Shown here: positions 8,074 to 16,350 of the stretch, one piece after another
How the letters are laid out: each line of letters starts with the position of its first letter
Position numbering within the stretch: position 1 is the first letter of the stretch
NCBI RefSeq assembly: GCF_013149295.1
Contig: NZ_JABGCB010000005.1
Coordinates: 124,001-188,000, forward strand
DNA length: 64,000 nt
Direction of reading: 5' to 3'
Source: Novosphingobium sp. SG751A
GTDB taxonomy: Bacteria > Pseudomonadota > Alphaproteobacteria > Sphingomonadales > Sphingomonadaceae
Made by a program: the position numbers and the translations under genes
Notes under the pieces: generated by a model
The model's database searches: none
What the model saw: the letters and a program-made list of their open reading frames with translations, nothing else
What the model was told of the DNA's origin: nothing

Positions 8074-9225
8074 TCAATCCTGATTATACAATTGCACGAT
8101 ATCGGCCAGCTTGCGCACCAGCGCGGGTCGCATGGCGTGATCGGTCTTGCCCAGCCGGACCACGGTCAGCTCCTGATCGGGCGAGACGATGACATATTGA
8201 CCAAGGTGTCCGATGGCGGCGAAGATATTGGCCTTGCCGCGGCCGGGGAAGAGTTCTTCCTGTCCGCTGGGCTGGGGGCGGTTGAGCCAGATTTGCGCAC
8301 CATAGCCGGGGTTGTGCGGCGCGGGGGCCAACATAAAGCCGACCCAGTCGGAGGGGACGATGCGCACGCCGCCGATGGTGCCGTTGTTGCGCAGGAATTC
8401 GCCGAACCGGGCCCAGTCGCGGGCGGTGGCGTGGATCATGCTGCCCCCGATCATGGTGCCTGCGGCGTCGAATTCGGGGGTGGCGCTGGTCATGCCTGCG
8501 GGCATGAACAGGCGGCTGCGCAGATAGTCGCTGACGGCCTGTCGCCGGGCGGCCGGATCGCGGCTGTCGGTCAGCGCGCGCGCGGCGATGTCGGCCAGAA
8601 TGACGCTGGTGGCGGTGGAATATTCCCAATGGCTGCCCGGTTCGCTGACCAGCGGCTGGGCCTCGGCATAGGCGGCCATATCGTCGCGCCCGTCCAGCGC
8701 GAGCATGCGCACGGTGTCGGCATCGCCGGGGGGCGTGGTCGATTCGACATGGCGCAGGCCGGATCGCATCTGCAGCAATTGGCGCAGGGTGATCTCGCCG
8801 CGCGGGTCGCCGGGGCGTTGCCATGACGGGACCGGGGCCGATTCGTCGAGCGTGAGCCGCCCGTCGGAAATCAGCAGGCCGATCATCACCCCGGTGATGG
8901 TCTTGGACATCGACCAGCCGATCAGCTTGGTGTTCGGGCCATATCCGGGGGCATACCGTTCGGCCACGATTCGCCCCCGATGCATCACCACCAGCGCGCG
9001 CGTTTCGCCCAGCATCGGATCGGTGAACAATTCATCCACCGCGCGGGCCAGAGCCTCACGCGGGGCGCCGGGGCGCTGGCCGATGGCGGCCATGGCCTGC
9101 GCCGAGAGGGGCGATTCGGGTTTTTCCCCGCCGCCGCAGCCCGAGAGCAGGGCGAGCGAAAGCGCGGCCAGAAGGGTTGGCAAGCGGCGCTTGGGCGCGA
9201 TAAGGGGGGGGCGGCGCGTGACCAT
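8074..9225 (-). CDS. serine hydrolase of the beta-lactamase (class C / NylB-like) family, lipoprotein
   Basis: A 383-residue protein. ATG 9225 has GGAGG seven bases upstream; longer upstream frames lack such a site. The N-terminus is a lipoprotein signal with lipobox LLSGC, so the mature protein should be lipid-anchored in the envelope. The catalytic SxxK motif is in IGWSMSKTITG, the Tyr motif is YST in WEYSTATSV, and the third motif is GHLG near the C-terminus, all in order. This arrangement resembles 6-aminohexanoate-dimer hydrolase and related esterase-type members rather than true antibiotic-resistance beta-lactamases. Substrate unknown. Its start lies only 31 bases from the divergent gene at 9257. 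Confidence 0.9.
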   Translation of the reverse strand: MVTRRPPLIAPKRRLPTLLAALSLALLSGCGGGEKPESPLSAQAMAAIGQRPGAPREALARAVDELFTDPMLGETRALVVMHRGRIVAERYAPGYGPNTKLIGWSMSKTITGVMIGLLISDGRLTLDESAPVPSWQRPGDPRGEITLRQLLQMRSGLRHVESTTPPGDADTVRMLALDGRDDMAAYAEAQPLVSEPGSHWEYSTATSVILADIAARALTDSRDPAARRQAVSDYLRSRLFMPAGMTSATPEFDAAGTMIGGSMIHATARDWARFGEFLRNNGTIGGVRIVPSDWVGFMLAPAPHNPGYGAQIWLNRPQPSGQEELFPGRGKANIFAAIGHLGQYVIVSPDQELTVVRLGKTDHAMRPALVRKLADIVQLYNQD

Positions 9226-9256
9226 CACGATGCCTCCATGCGCAAGGTCGTTCCCG

Positions 9257-9643
9257 ATGGCAAGTTTCAAGCTCACATGGTTGCACGATGGGTCACGCGA
9301 AAGCGCGGTGCCCGGTCGTGGTTTCCGGCTGCGGATTGTGCTTGCGTTGCTGGGGCTTGGGGTGATCGCGGCGCTGGGGCTGGGCCTGTGGAAGGGGCCG
9401 CGGCTGGCCAAGGATGCGTTAACGGGTGCGGCCTTTGGCGCGCGCATCGCCTGTTCGTGCCGTTTTGTCGAAGGGCGCCCTCTGGATCAGTGCAAGAGCG
9501 ATTTCGAGCCGGGCATGAGCATGGTGATGCTGTCCGCCGACGAGGGCACCAAGAGCGTTACCGCGCGCGTGCCGCTGATTGCCGCCCAGACTGCGACCTT
9601 TCGTCAGGGCGAAGGCTGCGTGCTGGAGAAATGGGAGCAGTAG
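9257..9643 (+). CDS. small membrane-anchored protein of unknown function
   Basis: A 128-residue protein. After about 20 polar residues there is one hydrophobic segment (RIVLALLGLGVIAALGLGLW), then a soluble part with a Cys cluster (IACSCRFVEGRPLDQCKSDF) and a final GEGCVLE, giving four cysteines that could form disulfides in the periplasm. Earlier ATGs in the same frame (9230 and beyond) run into the divergent hydrolase gene, and 9257 is the first that gives a sensible N-terminus; the ribosome site is weak (AAGG at 9244). Divergent from a serine hydrolase whose start codon is 31 bases away. I do not recognise the family; a link with the hydrolase is only positional. Confidence 0.6.
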   Translation: MASFKLTWLHDGSRESAVPGRGFRLRIVLALLGLGVIAALGLGLWKGPRLAKDALTGAAFGARIACSCRFVEGRPLDQCKSDFEPGMSMVMLSADEGTKSVTARVPLIAAQTATFRQGEGCVLEKWEQ

Positions 9644-9648
9644 GTTTG

Positions 9649-9674
9649 AAAATTCGCCGAAAGAGGCGAATTTT
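9649..9674 (+). terminator. hairpin terminator after the 9257-9643 gene
   Basis: AAAATTCGCC (9649-9658) pairs perfectly with GGCGAATTTT (9665-9674) around a six-base loop, six bases after the stop codon. The 3' arm ends in four T, giving a plausible intrinsic terminator. Confidence 0.6.
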
Positions 9675-9684
9675 ACCCGGCACC

Positions 9685-9752
9685 GGCCCTCTCCCCCGGC
9701 CCTGCCACCCATTAAGTGTACCTTGCGGATGACAGGGCCGGGAGAGAGGGCC
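9685..9752. repeat. 20-base inverted repeat between convergent genes
   Basis: GGCCCTCTCCCCCGGCCCTG at 9685-9704 pairs with 9733-9752 at 19 of 20 positions, enclosing 28 bases. It sits 15 bases beyond the mnmA stop, between convergent transcripts, so it could end mnmA transcription or be a dispersed palindromic repeat; no U-run follows it. Confidence 0.65.
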
Positions 9753-9766
9753 TTTAGCTGCCGCCC

Positions 9767-10924
9767 TTATCCCGCAAAGGTTTCCTCGATCCAGCCGCCG
9801 CCGATCACCCGGTCGCCTGCATATATCACCGCCGCTTGCCCCGGGGCGACGCCATATTCGGGGCTGGCAAAGCGGATCGTGGTATCGGCCCCGTCGCCCA
9901 GCGGCCCGTCCAGCGTTACCGGCACAGGCTTGGCCAGCGAGCGCACCTTGGCGGTCAGTTCCACGCCCTCCGGCACCGGCCCGATGCGGTTGGTTTCGAC
10001 AATCCGCGCCGCCGACACCGCCAGCATCGCGCGCGGCCCCACCAGCACCCGCGCGCCGGGCGCATCAATGCCCACCACATAGACCGGTTCGGGCAAGCCG
10101 CCGATTTCCAGCCCGCGCCGCTGGCCCACCGTATAGTGGATCACGCCGCGATGGTGGCCCAGCACCGCGCCGGTCTGGGCATGGACAATATCGCCGGGGC
10201 GTTCGCCTTCGGGGCGGATCTTGCGCACCACGCTGGCATAATCGCCCTCAGGCACGAAGCAGATGTCCTGCGAATCGGGCTTGGCCGCGACCTTGAGGCC
10301 AAAATGATCGGCCAGTTCGCGCACCTGCGTCTTGGGCATGCCGCCAAGGGGAAAACGCAGGAAATCGAGCTGCGCCTCGGTGGTGGCATAGAGGAAATAG
10401 GACTGATCGCGCGCGGGATCGAGCGCGCGGTGCAATTCAGGCCCCGCCGCGCCCATCTCGCGCCGCACATAATGCCCGGTGGCCAGACAATCGGCCCCCA
10501 GATCGCGCGCCATGGTCAAAAGGTCGGTGAACTTTGGCCCCATGTTGCAGCGGATGCAGGGGATCGGCGTGCGCCCGTTGAGGTAATCCTCGGCAAAGCG
10601 ATCGACCACGCTTTCGCGAAATGCACTCTCGTGGTCATAGACATAATGCGCAATGCCCAGCCGGTCTGCCACCTCGCGCGCGTCGCGAATGTCATCGCCC
10701 GCGCAGCACGCGCCCTTGCGCTTCACCGCCTCGCCGTGATCGTAAAGCTGGAGCGTGATGCCGATGACTTCGGCCCCGCTGTGCGCGGCAAGGGCGGCCA
10801 CCACGGATGAGTCTACGCCCCCCGACATGGCCACAACGATTCGACGCATTTTTACCATTTGTCCAAGATCGAACAGATCGAGGAGCGCGGCGGGTGTTAA
10901 CACAGAGGGGGAATCATGGGCCAT
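9767..10924 (-). CDS. mnmA: tRNA-specific 2-thiouridylase
   Basis: A 385-residue enzyme that puts sulfur on U34 of tRNA Lys, Glu and Gln. The ATP pyrophosphatase P-loop reads SGGVDSSV near the N-terminus. The two catalytic cysteines are visible in [11 protein letters not shown] and [13 protein letters not shown]. The C-terminal tRNA-binding part has [11 protein letters not shown] and a final [18 protein letters not shown]. The N-terminus before the P-loop is about 27 residues longer than the minimal protein; a start at [11 protein letters not shown] (around 10848) is possible. I favour ATG 10924 over a TTG at 10960. Cytoplasmic. It is separated from the next genes by intergenic DNA and seems to be transcribed alone. 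Confidence 0.95.
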   Translation of the reverse strand: MAHDSPSVLTPAALLDLFDLGQMVKMRRIVVAMSGGVDSSVVAALAAHSGAEVIGITLQLYDHGEAVKRKGACCAGDDIRDAREVADRLGIAHYVYDHESAFRESVVDRFAEDYLNGRTPIPCIRCNMGPKFTDLLTMARDLGADCLATGHYVRREMGAAGPELHRALDPARDQSYFLYATTEAQLDFLRFPLGGMPKTQVRELADHFGLKVAAKPDSQDICFVPEGDYASVVRKIRPEGERPGDIVHAQTGAVLGHHRGVIHYTVGQRRGLEIGGLPEPVYVVGIDAPGARVLVGPRAMLAVSAARIVETNRIGPVPEGVELTAKVRSLAKPVPVTLDGPLGDGADTTIRFASPEYGVAPGQAAVIYAGDRVIGGGWIEETFAG

Positions 10925-11023
10925 AACCGGCCCCATACACCCACCCGGCCCCAGCGCCAAATCGGCAGATTCTTGCCGCCTTGCGCGATTAGGGGGTGCG
11001 CCAGATAGCGCCGACCCCTGCGG

Positions 11024-11038
11024 TTAAATATGGTCAAC
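11024..11038 (+). promoter_or_regulatory. candidate CtrA-type binding site upstream of the sciP operon
   Basis: TTAA (11024-11027), seven bases, then CAAC (11035-11038) resembles the CtrA consensus TTAA-N7-TTAAC with one mismatch in the right half-site. It lies about 60 bases before the first gene of the sciP transcript. In Caulobacter, sciP is CtrA-activated and its product restrains CtrA, so a CtrA site here would be expected. One motif occurrence by eye is weak evidence. Confidence 0.4.
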
Positions 11039-11095
11039 AAGTTGTAAATCCCGCCTTTACCCCCTCTTGACCATGTTGCGCTTATAGCATGGGCA

Positions 11096-11446
11096 ATGGA
11101 ACTGCGATTTGATCATGAAGACTGGCTGGCCCAGTCCTTTGCCACCGGCGCGAATGCCGATCGCCTGGCGACGGACTGGCACGGGCTGGCCACAAGGCTG
11201 GCGGCGGCGCACGCCTTTCAGCGCGGTTGCGGCGAGGCTCCCGCAATGCCGGCGGGGGGCAGTTTTGACCCCCATGTGGCGCGGCTGGTCAATGATTATG
11301 CACCGGTTTGGGACGGCCTCAGTGCTTCCTGCAACAGGGCTTTCGATGATGTTAACCCTGTTCCTAGAGGGGTTCGAAAAACGATGTCTGGCATTGAATT
11401 CGGCGTTGCCGGTCCCCGTCATCCCGGCGATCGAGGAATGAAATGA
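11096..11446 (+). CDS. hypothetical protein in front of sciP
   Basis: A 116-residue frame. The first 80 codons have the strong third-position G/C bias and mixed composition of a real gene (MELRFDHEDWLAQSFATGAN onward, with DWHGLATRLAAAHAF and FDPHVARLVNDYAPVWDG). The last 30 codons look less gene-like, so the end could be affected by an undetected shift or simply be unconserved. Its stop overlaps the sciP start (ATGA at 11443-11446), which suggests translational coupling. The ribosome site is weak. No signal peptide, membrane segment or known motif. Function unknown; placement suggests it is expressed together with the cell-cycle regulator. Confidence 0.55.
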   Translation: MELRFDHEDWLAQSFATGANADRLATDWHGLATRLAAAHAFQRGCGEAPAMPAGGSFDPHVARLVNDYAPVWDGLSASCNRAFDDVNPVPRGVRKTMSGIEFGVAGPRHPGDRGMK

Positions 11447-11742
11447 TCGAGAACCAGAAAATCCGTCCGGCCATGGTCATTGGCCCGCTCGGCGAACCGC
11501 TCACGCTGGAATCGCTGCCGCCGCCCAACACCACGCGTTGGGTTGTGCGCCGCAAGGCAGAGGTGGTCGCAGCCGTCAATGGCGGCCTGCTGACCATCGA
11601 TGAGGTCTGCGAGCGCTACAGCCTGACGCTGGAGGAATTTGCCTCGTGGCAACGCGCGGTGGATCGTTCGGGCATGCAGGGTCTGCGCGTCACGCGAATC
11701 CAGCATTACCGCGACCTTTATGAGCGTCAGCTAAAATATTGA
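11443..11742 (+). CDS. sciP: CtrA inhibitor SciP (DUF1153 family)
   Basis: A 99-residue helix-turn-helix protein. The family core is clear: VIGPLGEPLTLESLPPPNT, then RWVVRRKAEVVAAVNGGLLT, then a helical segment with ERYSLTLEEFASWQRAVDR and GLRVTRIQHYRDL. In Caulobacter crescentus SciP binds CtrA and blocks activation of CtrA target promoters, setting the timing of cell-cycle genes. The ribosome site GAGGA lies five bases before ATG 11443. It overlaps the upstream hypothetical gene by four bases and is followed by a strong terminator at 11783. By homology it should belong to the CtrA regulatory circuit here, though this has been studied mainly in Caulobacter. Confidence 0.92.
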   Translation: MIENQKIRPAMVIGPLGEPLTLESLPPPNTTRWVVRRKAEVVAAVNGGLLTIDEVCERYSLTLEEFASWQRAVDRSGMQGLRVTRIQHYRDLYERQLKY

Positions 11743-11782
11743 TGGGTTGAAATACCTATCACCGGGCCCGGATCAGGGCTTG

Positions 11783-11819
11783 AAAGGGCGCAGGAGCGGG
11801 GGGCTCCTTGCGCCCTTTT
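11783..11819 (+). terminator. rho-independent terminator of the sciP operon
   Basis: A 15-base arm (11783-11797) pairs with 11803-11819 apart from one bulged base, with a short GGGGG loop and a final TTTT. It lies 40 bases after sciP on the same strand. Confidence 0.8.
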
Positions 11820-11941
11820 GCTTATATTCAGTCCAATTGCCCGAAAAGCCTGCTTGCCTGAGGTGATATACACAGGTAATACGCTTGCCGCATGATCCGG
11901 GCGCAGACCCGGTTCGTAATACTGATGGGGTGGTGAGCGAG

Positions 11942-13138
11942 ATGAATGTCGAGGCCAAGGTGAAGTCCGATCCGGCGGCCCAGTCCTATGATGGGCCCTA
12001 TGAAGATGGGGAGGTTCAGCCCTTCCCCCGCCGCAAGGTGTTGATCGGGGCCGGGGCGGCGCTTTTGGCCATCGGCGGCATCTGGGCCTATACGCATCGC
12101 AACCCCGGCGGCGATGGCGCGCGCGCCAATCAGGCCCCGCTGGTTTCGGTTTCGGCCCCCGGCATCGCCACTGTGGCCGGCACGATCAACGCCAGCGGCG
12201 TGCTGGCCGCGCGCCATGACATGCCCGTGGGCGTGGTGGGCGAGGGCGGCACCGTGGTGCAGGTGCTGGTCGAGCCGGGCGCATGGGTTAAAAAGGGCCA
12301 GCTTCTGGCTGTGATCGACCGTCAGGTGCAGAACCAGCAGCAGGCCAGCAGCAATGCCAATATCGGCGTGGCCCAGGCCGATGCGCGCATCGCGCAGGCC
12401 AATCTGGATCGCGGGCTGAAACTGGTGGCCAATGGGTTCATCTCGAATGCCGACATCGACAAGCTGACCGCCGTGCGCGATGCGGCCAATGCACGGGTGC
12501 GCGTGGCGCAGGCGCAATCGGGCGAGATGCAGGCCAAGATCCGCCGGTTGAACATTGTCGCGCCCGCCGATGGCCTCGTGCTGGACCGCGCGCTGGAAGT
12601 GGGTCAGGTGGTCAGCCCCGGCAATGGCGTGCTGTTCCGCATTGCCGACAAGGGCGAGATGGAAATGCGCGCGCGCCTGTCCGAGAGCGATCTGGCGCAT
12701 CTGGCGCTGGGGCAAGAGGTCAAGGTGCGCCCTGTGGGATCGGAGCGTGAATTTGTCGGCCATGTCTGGCAAGTCTCGCCGGTGATTGATCCGACCACGC
12801 GGCAGGGCGTGGCGCGCATCGCGCTGCCCTATGACCGCGACATCCGCCCCGGCGGTTTTGCCGGCGCGGAAATCCGCAGCGGCTCGATGGCGGCGCCCCT
12901 CCTGCCCGAATCGGCTTTGCAGGCCGACGCACAGGGCAGCTATGTCTATGTTGTTACCGGCGACAACAAGGCGGTGCGCCGCCGGGTCAAGGTGGCGATG
13001 GTGACTGAAAAGGGCGTGGCCATTGCCTCGGGCCTGACGGGCGTCGAGCGGGTGGTGCTGCGCGCGGGGGCGTTTCTGACCGAGGGCGAAACGGTTAATC
13101 CGCGCAGCCAGCCCCAGTCACAGCCCAAGCAACCCTGA
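11942..13138 (+). CDS. RND efflux periplasmic adaptor (membrane fusion protein)
   Basis: A 398-residue adaptor of the AcrA/HlyD type. A short cytoplasmic N-terminus is followed by one membrane segment (KVLIGAGAALLAIGGIWAY). Next come a split biotinyl-lipoyl domain (MPVGVVGEGGTVVQVLVEPG ... IVAPADGLVLDR), a coiled-coil hairpin between them rich in Ala/Gln (residues about 145-210) and beta-barrel and membrane-proximal domains. It should connect the inner-membrane pump to an outer-membrane channel. ATG 11942 was chosen since upstream frames start in poor context. The pump gene begins 14 bases after the stop. No outer-membrane channel gene is adjacent, so a TolC-type protein encoded elsewhere must complete the pump. 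Confidence 0.93.
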   Translation: MNVEAKVKSDPAAQSYDGPYEDGEVQPFPRRKVLIGAGAALLAIGGIWAYTHRNPGGDGARANQAPLVSVSAPGIATVAGTINASGVLAARHDMPVGVVGEGGTVVQVLVEPGAWVKKGQLLAVIDRQVQNQQQASSNANIGVAQADARIAQANLDRGLKLVANGFISNADIDKLTAVRDAANARVRVAQAQSGEMQAKIRRLNIVAPADGLVLDRALEVGQVVSPGNGVLFRIADKGEMEMRARLSESDLAHLALGQEVKVRPVGSEREFVGHVWQVSPVIDPTTRQGVARIALPYDRDIRPGGFAGAEIRSGSMAAPLLPESALQADAQGSYVYVVTGDNKAVRRRVKVAMVTEKGVAIASGLTGVERVVLRAGAFLTEGETVNPRSQPQSQPKQP

Positions 13139-13152
13139 AGGGGGCCGGACCG

Positions 13153-16100
13153 ATGAACTTCCGCAATCTTTCCGCATGGTCGATCCGCCATCCGGTGGTG
13201 CCCATCGTGATCTTTGTGGCCATGATGCTGATGGGCGTCATCAGTTTCGCCCGGATGGAGATCCAGGACCAGCCCGACATCGAATTCCCCATCGTGGTGG
13301 TCTCGATTACCCAGCCGGGCGCGGCCCCGACCGAAATCGAGACCCAGATCACCCAGCGCATTGAAGGCGCGGTGCGCACGATTTCGGGCGTGTCCTCGAT
13401 CAGTTCGACCGCATCGGAAGGCAACAGCCAGACGATGGTGGAATTCCAGCTGGGCGAGGACATTAACGCGGCCGTTGCCGAGGTGAAGAACGCGGTCGAT
13501 CAGGCGCGCGGCAATCTGCCCGACGGCATTTTGGAGCCGCAGGTGTTCAAGGTGAACACTTCGACCAACCCCATCGCCTATTTCGCTGTTTCGGCCGAGG
13601 ATATGACCATCGAGCAGCTCTCGTGGTTTATCGATGATACGGTGGCGCGGCGCCTGCTGGGCGTGGAGGGCGTGGCCGAAATCAAGCGCAACGGGGGCGT
13701 CAACCGCGAGATTCTCGTGACGCTCGACCCGGCGCGGATGCAGGCCTTTGGCGTCACCGCGCCGCAGGTCAATGCGGCTTTGCGCGCGCTCAACCTGAAC
13801 GCGGCGGGCGGCAAGGCGGAAATCGGCGGCACGCGGCAATCGGTGCGCGTGCTGGGCAATGCGCAGGATGCCTTTGCGCTGAGCCAGGCCGATATTCCGG
13901 TGGCCGGGCGGGTGGTCAAACTGGCCGATATCGCCACGGTGCGCGACGCATGGGGCGAAATCACCTCGCTGGGCAAGGTCAACGGCAAGCAGGTCGTGAC
14001 CTTCTCCATCGCGCGCGCGCGCGGGGCCTCGGACGTGTCGGTTTATGACAAGTCGATGGTCGAACTGGACAAGATCGCCAAGGAGCGGCCCGGCGTCCAT
14101 TTCACCGAATTGTTCAACCAGGTTTCCTATACCAAGAAGCAGTACGAATCCTCGATGGAATCCATGGTCGAAGGCGCCGTTCTGGCGGTGATCGTGGTGT
14201 TCTTCTTCCTGCGCGACTGGCGCGCGACGGTGGTTTCGGCCATCGCCATCCCGCTTTCGGCCATCCCCACCTTCTGGTTCATGAAGGTCTGGTTCGGCTT
14301 CACGCTTAATACGATGAGCCTGCTGGCGCTGGGCCTGGTCGCGGGGGTGCTGGTCGACGATGCCATCGTCGAGATCGAGAATATCGTCCGGCATATGCGC
14401 ATGGGCAAAACCGCCTATCAGGCCGCGATCGATGCGGCCGACGAGATCGGTCTGGCGGTGGTGGCGACCACCTGCTCGATTGCGGCGGTGTTCTTGCCGG
14501 TCGGGCTGATGCCGGGCGTATCGGGGGCTTTCTTCAAGAATTTCGGCCTGACGGTGGTTGTCTCGGTGCTGATGTCGCTGGCCGTGGCGCGGATGATCAC
14601 GCCGATGGTGGCGGCCTATTTCCTGAAAAGCCATGGCACAGCCGAGCATGGCGGCGGGCGGATGATGGATTACTATCTGCGCGTGCTGCACTGGTCGCTC
14701 GATGTGTCGGGTGCGCGGGCCTTGCGAGCGCAGTTGCTGGCGGAAAAGGGGCATCTGTCGTGGCGTGACCATCTGCGCGCCCGGATGCGCGATCATCGCA
14801 TTTGGATGATCGGCGTCGCGCTGGGCTGTTTCGCGCTGACCATCGTGCTGTTCATCGCCATGCCCACCTCGATGTTCCCCGATGAGAACAGCGATTTCAC
14901 CCAATTGCGAATCGAAATGGTCCCCGGCACCACGCTGGCTCAGACCGAGGCGGTGGCCGATCAGGTGGCCGCCATCGTGCGCCGGCGGCCCGAGGCCGAT
15001 CAGGTGCTCGAACGGGTGAACGAGGGCAACGCCCGCGTGATGATCATGCTGAAAAAGGATCGCAAGATCCACACCAAGCAGTTCGAGCGCGAAGTCACCC
15101 CCACGGTGCAGGGCATTGCCGATGCGCGCATCACATTCCAGGCCAGCAACAATGGCGGCTCTTCCACCGGGCGCGGGCTGGAGATCATGCTGTCGAGTTC
15201 GGACCCGGCGCTGCTGGACAAGACGGCGGCGCAATTGGTTGAGCAGATGAAGGGGATGCACGAGCTGGTCGCCCCGCGCATTTCGGGCGACATGCGCCGC
15301 CCCGAAGTGGTGATCGTGCCGCATATGGATCTGGCCGCCAGCCTTGGCATTTCGACCTCCTCGCTCAGTCAGGCGATCCGCATCGCCACGATTGGCGAGA
15401 TCGACCAGAACGCCGCCAAATTCTCGCTTTCCGACCGTCAGGTGCCGATCCGCGTGCGTCTGCCCGAGGAAGCGCGGCGCGATCTGTCGAATATCGCCAA
15501 TCTGCCGGTGCCCACGGCCTCGGGCGGCTCGGTGCCTTTGAGCCGCGTGGCCGACATCACCTTCGGCTCCGGCCCCTCGACCATCCAGCGCTATAATCAG
15601 GAGCGCCGCATCTTTATCGGCGCGGATCTGGCGCCGGGCGTCATCAAGGGCGACGCGGAAAAGAAGGTGAAAGCGCTGCCGATCATGAAGAACCTGCCCG
15701 CGGGCGTGTCGAACACCGCCTATGGCGAGGCCAAGTGGCAGCAGGAGATGATCGTCAATCTGGCGCTGGCGGTGCCGGCGGGGATCGGGCTGGTGTTTGC
15801 GGTGCTGGTGCTGCTCTATCACCGGGTCGTGTCGCCGCTGGTCAATATGGCCTCGCTGTTTCTGGCGCCTTTGGGCGGGCTGCTCTTGCTGGCGCTGCTG
15901 GATATGCCGATCTCGATGCCAGTCTATATCGGCATATTGATGCTGTTCGGGATTGTGGCGAAAAACTCGATCCTGCTGATCGACTTTGCCATCGAGGAAA
16001 TGCAGCGCGGCGCCAACAAGTTCGACGCCATCATCGAGGCGGGGCACAAGCGCGCCCAGCCCATCGTGATGACCACGGTGGCGATGACGGCCGGGATGAT

Positions 16101-16350
16101 CCCGGCGGCCATGTCGCTGTCGGGCGATGCGGCGTTTCGCGCGCCGATGGGTGTGGTGGTGATCGGCGGGCTGACGCTGTCCACGGTGCTCACGCTGCTG
16201 ATCGTGCCTGCCGCCTTCAGCCTGGCCGACGGGTTTGAGAAACGGATCGGGCCGAAATTGCGGCGCGGTCTGCTGACCTATGAACCTGAGCACGCCTATG
16301 ATTCTGAGCATAGACCTGATGCTCATGCTGGAGTAACCCCTGCCGAGTGA
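13153..16350 (+). CDS. RND family efflux permease (AcrB/MexB-like)
   Basis: A 1065-residue proton-driven pump, the usual length for the HAE-type RND family. It starts NFRNLSAWSIRHPVVPIVIF, with 12 membrane segments and two large periplasmic loops. The motif GLVAGVLVDDAIVEIENIVRHM in the fourth segment holds the paired acidic residues (DD) of the proton relay, and a second half-repeat is seen with GIVAKNSILLIDFAIEEM. It would export hydrophobic or amphipathic compounds such as antibiotics, detergents or aromatics from the periplasm. It is cotranscribed with the adaptor, and its stop overlaps the GTG start of the DUF445 gene (GTGA at 16347-16350). Substrates unknown. Confidence 0.95.
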   Translation: MNFRNLSAWSIRHPVVPIVIFVAMMLMGVISFARMEIQDQPDIEFPIVVVSITQPGAAPTEIETQITQRIEGAVRTISGVSSISSTASEGNSQTMVEFQLGEDINAAVAEVKNAVDQARGNLPDGILEPQVFKVNTSTNPIAYFAVSAEDMTIEQLSWFIDDTVARRLLGVEGVAEIKRNGGVNREILVTLDPARMQAFGVTAPQVNAALRALNLNAAGGKAEIGGTRQSVRVLGNAQDAFALSQADIPVAGRVVKLADIATVRDAWGEITSLGKVNGKQVVTFSIARARGASDVSVYDKSMVELDKIAKERPGVHFTELFNQVSYTKKQYESSMESMVEGAVLAVIVVFFFLRDWRATVVSAIAIPLSAIPTFWFMKVWFGFTLNTMSLLALGLVAGVLVDDAIVEIENIVRHMRMGKTAYQAAIDAADEIGLAVVATTCSIAAVFLPVGLMPGVSGAFFKNFGLTVVVSVLMSLAVARMITPMVAAYFLKSHGTAEHGGGRMMDYYLRVLHWSLDVSGARALRAQLLAEKGHLSWRDHLRARMRDHRIWMIGVALGCFALTIVLFIAMPTSMFPDENSDFTQLRIEMVPGTTLAQTEAVADQVAAIVRRRPEADQVLERVNEGNARVMIMLKKDRKIHTKQFEREVTPTVQGIADARITFQASNNGGSSTGRGLEIMLSSSDPALLDKTAAQLVEQMKGMHELVAPRISGDMRRPEVVIVPHMDLAASLGISTSSLSQAIRIATIGEIDQNAAKFSLSDRQVPIRVRLPEEARRDLSNIANLPVPTASGGSVPLSRVADITFGSGPSTIQRYNQERRIFIGADLAPGVIKGDAEKKVKALPIMKNLPAGVSNTAYGEAKWQQEMIVNLALAVPAGIGLVFAVLVLLYHRVVSPLVNMASLFLAPLGGLLLLALLDMPISMPVYIGILMLFGIVAKNSILLIDFAIEEMQRGANKFDAIIEAGHKRAQPIVMTTVAMTAGMIPAAMSLSGDAAFRAPMGVVVIGGLTLSTVLTLLIVPAAFSLADGFEKRIGPKLRRGLLTYEPEHAYDSEHRPDAHAGVTPAE

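Noticed and set aside
8017..8826. A plus-strand open frame starting in the repeat element
   Set aside because: Its first codons translate the repeat sequence and the rest is antisense to the serine hydrolase.
8074..9225. Reading the serine hydrolase as an antibiotic-resistance beta-lactamase
   Set aside because: The SxxK and third motif fit class-C-like hydrolases in general; the YST motif and lipoprotein signal favour the NylB-like esterase group, so resistance is not supported.
11109..11441. A second overlapping plus-strand frame in front of sciP
   Set aside because: Trp/Arg/Pro-rich composition typical of an out-of-frame reading; the frame starting at 11096 has better codon bias.
12946..16326. 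A 1126-codon open frame on the minus strand
   Set aside because: It is antisense to the RND permease, is rich in His/Arg/Gln in the pattern of a shadow of GC-rich coding DNA, and has no family match.
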